Source: Astrobacterium formosum (GTDB lineage Bacteria > Pseudomonadota > Alphaproteobacteria > Rhizobiales > Xanthobacteraceae). Taken from it: DNA of 41,199 nt. Both the position numbers and the translations under genes were made by a program. The DNA lies in contig JAVDCA010000042.1 in the NCBI GenBank assembly GCA_030848545.1, forward strand, positions 1 through 41,199. Direction: 5' to 3'. Positions 9,270 to 17,115 of the stretch are shown here, piece after piece. The notes below the pieces were generated by a model that was not told where the DNA came from, did no database searches, and worked only from the letters and a program-made list of their open reading frames with translations. Each line of letters starts with the position of its first letter. Position 1 is the stretch's first letter.

Positions 9270-10616
9270 GTGGCACGCAATGTATCGGACGTCATCGACA
9301 ACGCCAGGTTCAATGGATATCACCTGCGAATCATCATGATCTGCGGTCTGCTCATCCTGTTCGATGGGTTCGACTTGACCGCGATTTCCTATGCGGCGCC
9401 GGACCTGATCAAGCATCTCGGGATCAACCGGTCGCTCATCGGTCCGGTGTTCTCCGCCGGCCTATTCGGCCTGACCCTCGGGGCGCTCGGCTTCGGGCTC
9501 ATCGGCGACCGGCTCGGCATCAAGCCCACCTTCGCGCTCTGCTGCGTGGTGTTCGGCGTCTTCACGCTGGCCACCGTCGTGGCGAGTTCGCTGACCGAAC
9601 TCATGGTCTACCGCTTCATCGCCGGCTTGGGCCTCGGCGGCGCTTCGCCGCTGTCGGTTGCCTACGCCTCGGATTACTGCCCCAAGAAGGTGCGGACATC
9701 CGTGGTGATGATCATGTACATCAACCTCTCCGTCGGCCAGATCGTCGCCGGCTACACCTACAGCACGCTGGCGGCCTTCGGCTGGCAGGCGGTCTTCATC
9801 GTCGGCGGCATACTTCCCCTGTTGCTCGTGCCGGTGATGCTGCTCCTGATGCCTGACGGGCTTGAGCACATGGTGCTTCGCAAAGCTGCTCCGGAGAAGA
9901 TCAACGCGGTACTGGCGAAGATCGAACCGAGCGTTCCGGCGGTGGACACAGAATTCACGATTGCCAAGGAAAACAAGCAAGGCTTCCAACTGGCCGAACT
10001 GTTCCGTGACGGCCGCGCCGCCGTGACGGCGGTCCTGTGGTGCGTATTCTTCACGTCGCTGATCGCCATGTACTTCTTCATGAACTGGATTCCGACCCTG
10101 CTCCAGGGCAGCGGCCTCGACAAGACCCAGATCGTCATCATCACTTCGGCGCTGCCGTTCGGCGGCATCCTCGGCACCCTCGTCGCATCCACGGTGGTGA
10201 TGAAAGTGTCGGGCTTCCGGACGGTCGCGATCGGTTATTTCTGCGCCGCCATCGCCATGGCGCTCCTGTCGATGGCCGGATCGGAGTTCTTGCTCCTCGC
10301 CGTCGGCACCCTGGCGGTCGGAATGTTCCTGATCGGCACGCAGAGCGTACTCAACGCGGTGGCGGCCGCCGTCTATCCGCCGACCATGCGGGCAACTGGC
10401 ATCGGCTGGGGCTTCGGCATCGGCCGTATCGGCTCGATCATCAGCCCGAGCATCGCCGGCCTGCTCGTTGCCCTGCATTGGCAGCCTGCTGACCTGTTCC
10501 GCATCGCAGCTCTTCCGACGCTGGCGGCCTGCATCGCCGCCTACGTCGTAGCCCGTCTGCTGGCGTCCCGCGCGCCGGCCCGTCACGAAGCGGCACCCGT
10601 CCTCGCCAGGCATTGA
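9270..10616 (+). CDS. MFS transporter, aromatic acid:H+ symporter type
   Basis: 448 residues with about twelve hydrophobic segments. The first transmembrane helix carries LILFDGFDLTAISYAAPDL, matching the DGxD motif that marks the AAHS family (PcaK, BenK, MhpT types). The loop 2-3 motif is GLIGDRLGIKPTF. Members import benzoate-like aromatics, but relatives also carry other organic acids. The GTG at 9270 has GAGG just upstream and yields a normal N-terminus; the frame is open further upstream but the extension does not look like protein. It lies 94 bases after the oxidoreductase and 43 bases before the dehydratase, so all three are probably one transcript. Confidence 0.9.
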   Translation: MARNVSDVIDNARFNGYHLRIIMICGLLILFDGFDLTAISYAAPDLIKHLGINRSLIGPVFSAGLFGLTLGALGFGLIGDRLGIKPTFALCCVVFGVFTLATVVASSLTELMVYRFIAGLGLGGASPLSVAYASDYCPKKVRTSVVMIMYINLSVGQIVAGYTYSTLAAFGWQAVFIVGGILPLLLVPVMLLLMPDGLEHMVLRKAAPEKINAVLAKIEPSVPAVDTEFTIAKENKQGFQLAELFRDGRAAVTAVLWCVFFTSLIAMYFFMNWIPTLLQGSGLDKTQIVIITSALPFGGILGTLVASTVVMKVSGFRTVAIGYFCAAIAMALLSMAGSEFLLLAVGTLAVGMFLIGTQSVLNAVAAAVYPPTMRATGIGWGFGIGRIGSIISPSIAGLLVALHWQPADLFRIAALPTLAACIAAYVVARLLASRAPARHEAAPVLARH

Positions 10617-10659
10617 ACGATGCTCTTGCGACACGCGTGAACGCAGCATGGAGGCGACT

Positions 10660-12333
10660 ATGTCCAGAAACTATCGCAGTGTCCTCAAGCCGGGAACGCC
10701 CAGTTGGGCTTGGCGGCGCGCGCTGTGGCGTGCGCAGGGGTTGACGGACGAGGATCTGCAGAAGCCGAAGATCGCCGTCGTCAACAGCTCTTCCCAGATC
10801 GCCATCTGCTTCAGCCATCTCGACGAGGTATCGGTCAGGGTACAGGAGGCGATTCGTGCCGCGGGGGCGATCCCTTTCGAGGTCCGCACCACGGCGCCAT
10901 CGGACTTCATCACCAGCCAGGGCGGCCGCGGCGGCTACATCCTCTCGGCCCGAGACCTCATCGTCAACGATATCGAGGCACAGGTCGAAGGCGCCATGCT
11001 CGACGGCATGATCTGCCTGGCGTCGTGCGACAAGACGCCGCCGGCCCACATCATGGCGGCGGGACGGCTCAACATCCCGACGCTGGTGCTGTGCTGCGGC
11101 TATCAGCCGAGCGGCGTCTACCGCGGCCAGCATTGCGACATCGAGGACGTCTTCACCGCCGCGGGCGGCATCCGTTCCGGTAAGTACACGATCGAAGAGG
11201 TCAAGGAGATGTCCGAGGTGGCGATCCAGGGCCCGGGCGTCTGTCCCGGCCTCGGCACCGCCAACACCATGCACGCAGTCTGCGAATCGCTCGGCATGTC
11301 GCTGCCCGGTTCCACGCCCGTGATGGCGCTGAGCCGTGCGATGTGGGACTACGCCCGTGCCGCCGCGGAGCGGATCGTCGAAATGGTCGAGCAGGACCTC
11401 AAGCCGCGCTCGATCCTGACGCCGGCGGCATTCGAGAACGCCGTCATGACGATGCTGTGCATTTCCGGTTCGATGAACTCGGCCAAGCACATGGCAGCCA
11501 TCGCCCAGGAATCCGGTGTCGACGTGGACGTCTACGGCCTGTTCGAGAAGTTCGCCGACAAGATCCCGCTGCTGACGGCGGTGCGTCCCAACGGCGAACA
11601 CACGATCGAGCAGTTCGAGGCGGCCGGCGGTACCCGCGCCGTCATGAAACAGCTCGAGACATTCATGCGCAAGGATGCTCTCACCGTCACGGGGAAGACG
11701 GTCGGCGAAAATCTCGCGGGCATTACCGTCGCCGACGAGGACATCATTCGCCCGGTCAAGCGTGCCTATGGCATGGGACCGACCCTGGTGATGATGAAGG
11801 GATCGCTGGCGCCCGAGGGCGGGATCATCAAGCTGTCGGTGACGGAAAAGCGTGACCTGCAGATGCGCGGCCCCGCCATCGTCTTCGAGCAGGCCCAGGA
11901 CGCGCTCGACGCGATCGGCCGCGGCGACGTCAAGCCGGGACATGTCGTCATTCTGCGCGGTGTCGGTCCAAGGGGCACGCCGGGCATGGGCATGGCGTCG
12001 GCGGTCGTGTTCGCCGTACTCGGCGCCGATCTCACCGGCAAGGTCGCCATCGTGACCGACGGCCAGTTGTCTGGTCTGACCAATGTGGGCATCACCATGG
12101 CGGAAGCACAGCCCGAAGCCGCCAATGGCGGCCCGATCGGGCTGGTGGAGAACGGCGACATGATCGCCATCGTCGTCGCCAAACGCACGGTCGACATCGA
12201 GGTCGCCGCGGATGTGCTCGAGGCGCGGCGCTCGAAGGTCCACACATGGCAGTCGACAAACGAGAACGGCTGGCTGGCGATCTACCGCCGCCTGGTCCTG
12301 CCGATGCGCCAGGGCTCCGTCCTGATGAAGTAG
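10660..12333 (+). CDS. IlvD/Edd family dehydratase
   Basis: 557 residues. IlvD/Edd enzymes are iron-sulfur dehydratases for dihydroxy acids (branched-chain synthesis) or sugar acids. Three candidate cluster cysteines are seen in QIAICFSHL, LASCDKTPPAH and GPGVCPGLGTANTM. The C-terminal domain has the catalytic-serine segment VTDGQLSG, but the usual GHVSPEA-like block is replaced by NVGITMAEAQPEAANGGPIG, so substrate specificity is probably not that of ordinary IlvD. The ATG at 10660 is chosen because GGAGG sits seven bases upstream; the ATG at 10648 overlaps that site. Context with a flavoprotein and an organic-acid transporter argues for a catabolic role, not valine synthesis. Confidence 0.85.
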   Translation: MSRNYRSVLKPGTPSWAWRRALWRAQGLTDEDLQKPKIAVVNSSSQIAICFSHLDEVSVRVQEAIRAAGAIPFEVRTTAPSDFITSQGGRGGYILSARDLIVNDIEAQVEGAMLDGMICLASCDKTPPAHIMAAGRLNIPTLVLCCGYQPSGVYRGQHCDIEDVFTAAGGIRSGKYTIEEVKEMSEVAIQGPGVCPGLGTANTMHAVCESLGMSLPGSTPVMALSRAMWDYARAAAERIVEMVEQDLKPRSILTPAAFENAVMTMLCISGSMNSAKHMAAIAQESGVDVDVYGLFEKFADKIPLLTAVRPNGEHTIEQFEAAGGTRAVMKQLETFMRKDALTVTGKTVGENLAGITVADEDIIRPVKRAYGMGPTLVMMKGSLAPEGGIIKLSVTEKRDLQMRGPAIVFEQAQDALDAIGRGDVKPGHVVILRGVGPRGTPGMGMASAVVFAVLGADLTGKVAIVTDGQLSGLTNVGITMAEAQPEAANGGPIGLVENGDMIAIVVAKRTVDIEVAADVLEARRSKVHTWQSTNENGWLAIYRRLVLPMRQGSVLMK

Positions 12334-12337
12334 CAGT

Positions 12338-12369
12338 CATGGCCGCGGCATCCTGGCGCCGCGGCCGTG
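12338..12369 (+). terminator. Stem-loop after the dehydratase operon
   Basis: Perfect 9-base stem GGCCGCGGC (12341-12349) with GCCGCGGCC (12358-12366), extended by three more pairs including one wobble. Only a weak T-rich tail follows (GTTATCTT). It starts five bases after the stop codon. Confidence 0.6.
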
Positions 12370-12406
12370 GTTATCTTCGGCCGGACCGCTCGGTGTTCGA
12401 CCTCCC

Positions 12407-12459
12407 GCCGCTCGTCATTCCGGGGCCGCGTTGACGCGCGCTCCGGAATGACGAGCGGC
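12407..12459. repeat. Palindromic repeat with 17-base arms
   Basis: Arms GCCGCTCGTCATTCCGG (12407-12423) and CCGGAATGACGAGCGGC (12443-12459) are exact inverted copies. The GTCATTCCGG core is familiar from dispersed intergenic repeats of Bradyrhizobium-type genomes. Confidence 0.75.
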
Positions 12460-12490
12460 AATCGTCCGACATCAACGACCGCTGAATTTT

Positions 12491-12581
12491 GACTCGTCAT
12501 TGCGAGGAGCGAAGCGACGAAGCAATCCAGGCCTTTCTTTGCGGCCCCTGGATTGCTTCGCTTCGCTCGCAATGACGAGTC
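12491..12581. repeat. Large REP-like inverted repeat beside xylH
   Basis: Outer arms GACTCGTCATTGCGAG (12491-12506) and CTCGCAATGACGAGTC (12566-12581) are perfect. Inner arms with GAAGCAATCCAGG and CCTGGATTGCTTC also pair. The element ends four bases from the xylH stop codon and could act as its terminator. A related element recurs at 15351-15447. Confidence 0.85.
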
Positions 12582-12584
12582 GCG

Positions 12585-13754
12585 TCACCCCCGGTTCGTC
12601 CCCGACGACACGATGTCCATCCACACCGCGAGGACGAGGATCACGCCCTTGACGATCTGCTGCCAGAAGGTCTCGACGCCGAGCATGGACATGCCGTTGT
12701 CGAGGCTCGCCATGATGAGGGCGCCGACCATGCCGCCGACCACAGTGCCGACGCCGCCGCGCATGGAGGTGCCGCCGATGAAGCACGACGCGATGGCATC
12801 GAGCTCGGCGCCGAAGCCCGCCGACGGCGTGCCGGCGGCGAGCCGCGCCGTGGTGGTGAGGCCCGCGAACGCGCACATCAATCCCATCAGGCCGAACACC
12901 ATCATCTTGACCAGGGAGGTGTTGACGCCGGAGAGCCGCGTCGCCTCCATGTTGGAGCCGACCGCGTAGATCCGCCGCCCGAACACCGTCTTGTTGGCGA
13001 TGATGGAGAACAGGCCGAGCACCACCAGAAGGATCAGCACCGGCACCGGCACGCCCTGGTAGCTGTTGAGGGTGACGACGAAGAACAGGATGGCGGCGCC
13101 GGCGAGCACGAGCCGGCCGATTTCGACCGCGAAGGACGACACCGGAAGGTCGTGCTTCTTGCGGCCGGCACGGGTGCGCAGCGCCATCACGACCAGGACC
13201 GCGAACAGAGCGAGCGCGATCCCGTTGCCCATGATCTCGGGCAGATACCCCTGCCCGATCACTTTCAGTTCGTTGGACGTCGGCGCGATGGTGGTACCGC
13301 CGGTCGCGCCGAGCACGGCGCCGCGAAAGACCAGCATGCCGCCAAGGGTGACGATGAAGGATGGGATGCCCTGATAGGCGGTGAGCCAACCGGTCAGCAT
13401 GCCAAGCGCGATACCGACCAGGATGACGACGAACACCGTGCCGGCGAGCGGCCAGTGATAGGTGACGTCGAGGACCGCCGCGATGCCGCCCAGAAGGCCC
13501 AGGAGCGATCCGACCGACAGGTCGATCTCGCCGGCCACGATGACGAACACCATGGCGGCGGCGAGCATGCCGGTGATCGCCATCTGGCGCAAAAGGTTGG
13601 AGAAGTTGCGGGCGGTCAGGAACTGCGAGCCGCCGAGGTCGGCGTCGTAGGTCATGAAGGCGAAGAACGCCCAGATCAGCGCGATGACCATGAGGAGCGC
13701 GACGATCTTGTACTCGGAGAGGAACCGTCTGATGTCGTTCTTGGTGAGGGGCAT
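12585..13754 (-). CDS. xylH: Xylose ABC transporter permease
   Basis: 389 residues, multi-spanning inner-membrane subunit of a CUT2-type sugar importer. It has the EIDLSVGSLLGLLGG motif common to ribose/xylose permeases, a cytoplasmic loop near residues 195-205 (RTRAGRKKH), and the conserved GRRIYAVGSNMEATRLSGV segment that contacts the ATPase. The length, greater than for RbsC, is normal for XylH. It lies about 31 bases downstream of xylG and completes the xylFGH set. The N-terminus MPLTKNDIRRFLSEYKIVAL is typical. Confidence 0.94.
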   Translation of the reverse strand: MPLTKNDIRRFLSEYKIVALLMVIALIWAFFAFMTYDADLGGSQFLTARNFSNLLRQMAITGMLAAAMVFVIVAGEIDLSVGSLLGLLGGIAAVLDVTYHWPLAGTVFVVILVGIALGMLTGWLTAYQGIPSFIVTLGGMLVFRGAVLGATGGTTIAPTSNELKVIGQGYLPEIMGNGIALALFAVLVVMALRTRAGRKKHDLPVSSFAVEIGRLVLAGAAILFFVVTLNSYQGVPVPVLILLVVLGLFSIIANKTVFGRRIYAVGSNMEATRLSGVNTSLVKMMVFGLMGLMCAFAGLTTTARLAAGTPSAGFGAELDAIASCFIGGTSMRGGVGTVVGGMVGALIMASLDNGMSMLGVETFWQQIVKGVILVLAVWMDIVSSGTNRG

Positions 13755-13785
13755 GGGGCGGGCACCGGCGGATTTTGGATGACGA

Positions 13786-15324
13786 TCAGGCGGCGGCGGT
13801 TGTCGGCTTGCCGAGGGCGGCGGCGAGGATCTGCTCCTGGCTCAGCTTCTCGTTGGGGAAGTCGCCCTTGATGCGGCCCTCACCCATGACGAGGACGCGA
13901 TCGGAGATGCCGAGCACCTCCGACAGTTCGGAGGAGATCATCAGGACCGCGACGCCCTGAAGGGCGAGTTCGAAGATGAGCTTGTACATCTCGTATTTGG
14001 CGCCGACGTCGATGCCGCGCGTCGGCTCGTCCATGACGAGGACCTTGGGCATCGTCATCAGCATCTTGGCGACCACCGCCTTCTGCTGATTGCCGCCGGA
14101 CAGCGAGGCGATGGGCTGGAGCGGCTCGGCGGTCTTGATGTGCATGCGGGCGATCTCCTTGTGGATCGCGGCGAGTTCGCTTTCGCTGTCGATCAGCGAG
14201 CCGCGCGCGAACCGGCTGAGCACCGCCAGCGTGATGTTGTAACCGACGCCCATCAGCGGCACGATGCCGTGGCGCTTGCGGTCCTCCGGGATCATGCAGA
14301 TGCCGAGCCTGACCGCGTCGGCGGGTTCTTTCACCACCACCTCCCGCCCGTCGAGGAACGTGCGGCCTTCGCTCTCGCCCGCAAAGCAACCGAACAGCTT
14401 CATGGCGAGGTCGGTGCGGCCGGCGCCGACGAGGCCGGCGAGCCCGAGAATCTCGCCGGCACGCAGCTTGAACGAGACGTCGTCGACGAGCTTGCGGCTG
14501 GTATTGATGGTGTCCCAGCAGGTGATGCCGCGCGCCTCGAAAACCACGTCGCCGATCGCGTGCGGCTCGCGCGGATAGAGGTTCTTCATTTCACGCCCGA
14601 CCATCAGGGTGATGATCTGGTCGGTCGAGAGTTCCGCCATCGGCCGCGTCGCCACATGGGTGCCGTCGCGGATCACCGTCACGCGGTCGGCGATCTCGGC
14701 GACTTCGTCGAGCTTGTGGGAGATATACACGCAGGCCATGCCGCGCGCCTTGAACTCCTTGATGAGGTCGAGGAGCGTGCGCGTCTCGCGCGCCGTGAGC
14801 GACGATGTCGGCTCGTCGAGGATCAGGAGCTTGGCATTCTTGTTGAGGGCCTTGGCGATCTCGACGAGTTGCTGCTTGCCGACCGAATAGCTCGACACCG
14901 GCAGCGCGACCTTGATGTCCGGCATTTTCAGCCGCGCCATCAGGGCGCCGGCCCGGGCGTTCATGCCGTCGTAGTCGACGAAGCCGCCCGCGGTCGTCAT
15001 CTCCTGACCGAGAAAGATGTTCTCGGCCACGGAGAGATGCGGCACCATCATGAGTTCCTGGTGGATGATGACGATGCCGACCGCCTCGGTCTCGCGGATA
15101 CCGCGCGCTTTGAGCTCCTCGCCTTCCCACAGGATGGTGCCGGACCAAGTTCCGTACGGGTAGACGGCCGAAAGCACCTTCATCAGCGTCGACTTGCCGG
15201 CGCCGTTCTCGCCGCACAGGCCGACGCATTCACCCGCCCGCACGGACAGATGAATTCCCTCGATCGCCTTGACGCCGTTGAACTCCTTGGTGATGTCGCG
15301 CATCTCGAGGAGGAATTCGGACAT
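13786..15324 (-). CDS. xylG: Xylose ABC transporter ATP-binding protein
   Basis: 512 residues with two ATPase domains, as usual for CUT2 sugar importers. The first has Walker [10 protein letters not shown] and Walker [13 protein letters not shown]. The second has a degenerate P-loop GLVGAGRTD, signature [15 protein letters not shown] and Walker [15 protein letters not shown]. It energises uptake of xylose bound by XylF through XylH. The start at 15324 is preceded by AGGAG; the frame is open for 88 codons upstream, but that part is repeat sequence and not coding. About 280 bases with two repeat elements separate it from xylF. Confidence 0.95.
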   Translation of the reverse strand: MSEFLLEMRDITKEFNGVKAIEGIHLSVRAGECVGLCGENGAGKSTLMKVLSAVYPYGTWSGTILWEGEELKARGIRETEAVGIVIIHQELMMVPHLSVAENIFLGQEMTTAGGFVDYDGMNARAGALMARLKMPDIKVALPVSSYSVGKQQLVEIAKALNKNAKLLILDEPTSSLTARETRTLLDLIKEFKARGMACVYISHKLDEVAEIADRVTVIRDGTHVATRPMAELSTDQIITLMVGREMKNLYPREPHAIGDVVFEARGITCWDTINTSRKLVDDVSFKLRAGEILGLAGLVGAGRTDLAMKLFGCFAGESEGRTFLDGREVVVKEPADAVRLGICMIPEDRKRHGIVPLMGVGYNITLAVLSRFARGSLIDSESELAAIHKEIARMHIKTAEPLQPIASLSGGNQQKAVVAKMLMTMPKVLVMDEPTRGIDVGAKYEMYKLIFELALQGVAVLMISSELSEVLGISDRVLVMGEGRIKGDFPNEKLSQEQILAAALGKPTTAAA

Positions 15325-15350
15325 CGGCTGCTCCTGGCGGGCGGCTTCGT

Positions 15351-15447
15351 CGTCATTGCGAGCCACCGGGTCCGGCCTTCGGCCGGCCCGATGATGAACT
15401 CCGCGAAGCAATCCAGGGGCCGCAAAGCAAGGCCTGGATTGCTTCGT
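15351..15447. repeat. REP-like element, second copy
   Basis: Begins with GTCATTGCGAG like the element at 12491, has an internal GGCCTTCGGCCGGCC hairpin, then a 13-base inverted pair GAAGCAATCCAGG (15405-15417) and CCTGGATTGCTTC (15433-15445). It lies between xylF and xylG. Confidence 0.75.
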
Positions 15448-15497
15448 CGCGTCGCTCTTGGGAAGTGAGTGAGAGACGATGGACTCGCGCCGCCGTT

Positions 15498-15521
15498 CCC
15501 TCCCCCGCTTGCGGGAGAGGG
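15498..15521. repeat. Short G/C hairpin repeat
   Basis: CCCTC-C-CCCGC, loop TT, GCGGG-A-GAGGG. This CCCTC...GAGGG palindrome type is familiar as a dispersed intergenic repeat in Rhizobiales. It is in the xylF-xylG gap. Confidence 0.65.
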
Positions 15522-15603
15522 GACAGGCAGAGGGCGCGGCTGCATTCATCCAAGACGAGGCGGCCGACGGTCGGTGCCAGACTCGCAATGGCGAGGGAGT
15601 GCC

Positions 15604-16611
15604 TCACTTACCCTCGACCTGCGCCTTGGTGTAAAAGCCGTCGTCCACGACCATGTTGACGTTGGCCTTGGTGAGCGCGACCGGCGTCAGCAGCAGCGTA
15701 TCGACCTGCTTGGTGCCGTTGTCGAGCTTGTTGTTGAACGAAGGCTTTTCGCCGCGCACGAGCTGGACGGTGAGCTTGGCGGCCTCGGTGGCGATCAGCT
15801 TCAAGGGCTTGTAGACGGTGACCGTCTGGGTGCCGGCGATGACGCGCTTGACGGCGGCCAGGTCAGCATCCTGACCCGATACCGGAACTTTGCCGGCGAG
15901 GCCCTGGGCGGCGAGAGCCTGGATGGCGCCGCCGGCGGTGCCGTCATTGGAGGCGACCACGGCGTCGATCTTGTTCTGGTTCGCCGTGAGGACGTTCTCC
16001 ATGATGGTCAGCGCCTCGGTGGGCGACCACTCCTTCACCCACTGCGAGCCGACGATCTTCACCTTGCCGGAATCGACCGCCGCCTTGAGGGCCTTCTCCT
16101 GGCCCATGCGCAGATATTTGGCATTGTTGTCGGTGGGCGAGCCGCCGAGCAGGAAATAGCGGCCTTCGGGCTTGGCCTTGAGCACAGCTTCCGCCTGCAG
16201 ATAGCCGACGCGTTCGTTGTCGAAGGAGATGTAGGCGTCGACGTCGGCATTGAGGATCAGCCGATCGTAGGACAGGACCTTGATCTTGGCCTTCTTGGCC
16301 TCGGCGACGACGGCGCCGAACACCTTCGAGTTCATCGGCACGATGACGATGGCGTCGACCTTCTGGGCGATCAGGTTCTCGATCTGGCGAACCTGCTTCT
16401 CCTCGTTGGCGTCGGCCGACTGGACGCTGACGGTTGCGCCGAGTTCCTTGGCGGCGGCGATGAAGAAATCGCGGTCGCGCGCCCAGCGCTCGACGCGCAG
16501 ATCGTCGATGGAAAAGCCGATGACCGGCTTTTCCGGGCTGGCCTGCGCGGCGAATGGCAGGCCGATGGCAAGTGCCGCGACAGTGCAGGCGATTGTCTTG
16601 AGAACCGACAT
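15604..16611 (-). CDS. xylF: Xylose ABC transporter substrate-binding protein
   Basis: 335 residues. A Sec signal peptide is clear (MSVLKTIACTVAALAIGLPF, cleavage probably after AAQA), so it works in the periplasm. The mature protein is a type I sugar-binding protein with the XylF-like features VIGFSIDDLRVERWARDRDF, SYDRLILNADVDAYISFDN and VSGQDADLAAVKRVIAGTQ. It captures D-xylose and delivers it to XylGH. The start has GGGAG about eight bases upstream, and a 17-base dyad at 16629-16645 lies just before that site. It is the first gene of the minus-strand xylFGH unit. Confidence 0.95.
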   Translation of the reverse strand: MSVLKTIACTVAALAIGLPFAAQASPEKPVIGFSIDDLRVERWARDRDFFIAAAKELGATVSVQSADANEEKQVRQIENLIAQKVDAIVIVPMNSKVFGAVVAEAKKAKIKVLSYDRLILNADVDAYISFDNERVGYLQAEAVLKAKPEGRYFLLGGSPTDNNAKYLRMGQEKALKAAVDSGKVKIVGSQWVKEWSPTEALTIMENVLTANQNKIDAVVASNDGTAGGAIQALAAQGLAGKVPVSGQDADLAAVKRVIAGTQTVTVYKPLKLIATEAAKLTVQLVRGEKPSFNNKLDNGTKQVDTLLLTPVALTKANVNMVVDDGFYTKAQVEGK

Positions 16612-17115
16612 GACGTGACTCCCTGTTCGCCTTCGTATCGAAGGCCCGACGTCGCTGGCGCCGGTCGGCTTCTCAGCCAGAACAGTTTCGCCCGGCGTCT
16701 TTAGAGAGGCGGATGCGTTTCGCAGACCCCCGGGGGAGACACAGGAAGGGGCCGCTCCGGACCATCGCTCCCGGAATGGTTGATGCTACAGAACCGTGAT
16801 GTACGCAACTCAGATTCCGTGCTGCGCTGCATCATGCCGCCAACGCGACCCAAAGTTCATCTGTCACCGCCACCGATAAAGTGCAGAAAATCAGGCGGGC
16901 TGCCGCCCAACATGCCGAAATGGGCTCCGTCTCAGGCCCAATTCACGCAAGTTGAGTCGCCATCATCGCATGTTATGGAAGTGACGTTTCCCCGGCATTC
17001 CATCCGGTGATCGTCCATTATTATCCGGCCGGTGACGGAATAGCCCGTCGAACGAAGACGAATGCTTGAAAGCCCCTAATCTCAACCAGGTGAGCCACGA
17101 GCGGATGGTCCGGGG
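16612..17115. other. Intergenic region upstream of xylF and downstream of ccr
   Basis: No gene is supported. It holds the dyad at 16629-16645, a small GGCGG/CCGCC hairpin near 16894-16907 and, presumably, the xylF promoter, whose boxes I cannot identify confidently. A plus-strand 76-codon frame from 16780 has no protein-like features. Confidence 0.5.
16629..16645. promoter_or_regulatory. Dyad before xylF, candidate operator
   Basis: Perfect inverted repeat GCCTTCG-TAT-CGAAGGC, starting 18 bases upstream of the xylF start codon. CGAAGGC also occurs just before xylB (about 3994-4000) and GCCTTCG before the LacI gene (about 2875-2881), so it could be a site for the LacI-type regulator. An mRNA hairpin is the alternative. 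Confidence 0.4.

Noticed and set aside
10441-12243. 600-codon minus-strand frame opposite the dehydratase
   Set aside because: Shadow of the IlvD/Edd gene; no start signals or motifs.
14140-15468. 442-codon plus-strand frame opposite xylG
   Set aside because: xylG on the minus strand has both ATPase domains intact; the plus frame has no protein features.
16780-17010. 76-codon plus-strand frame between ccr and xylF
   Set aside because: No ribosome binding site or domain; position fits a promoter region for xylF instead.
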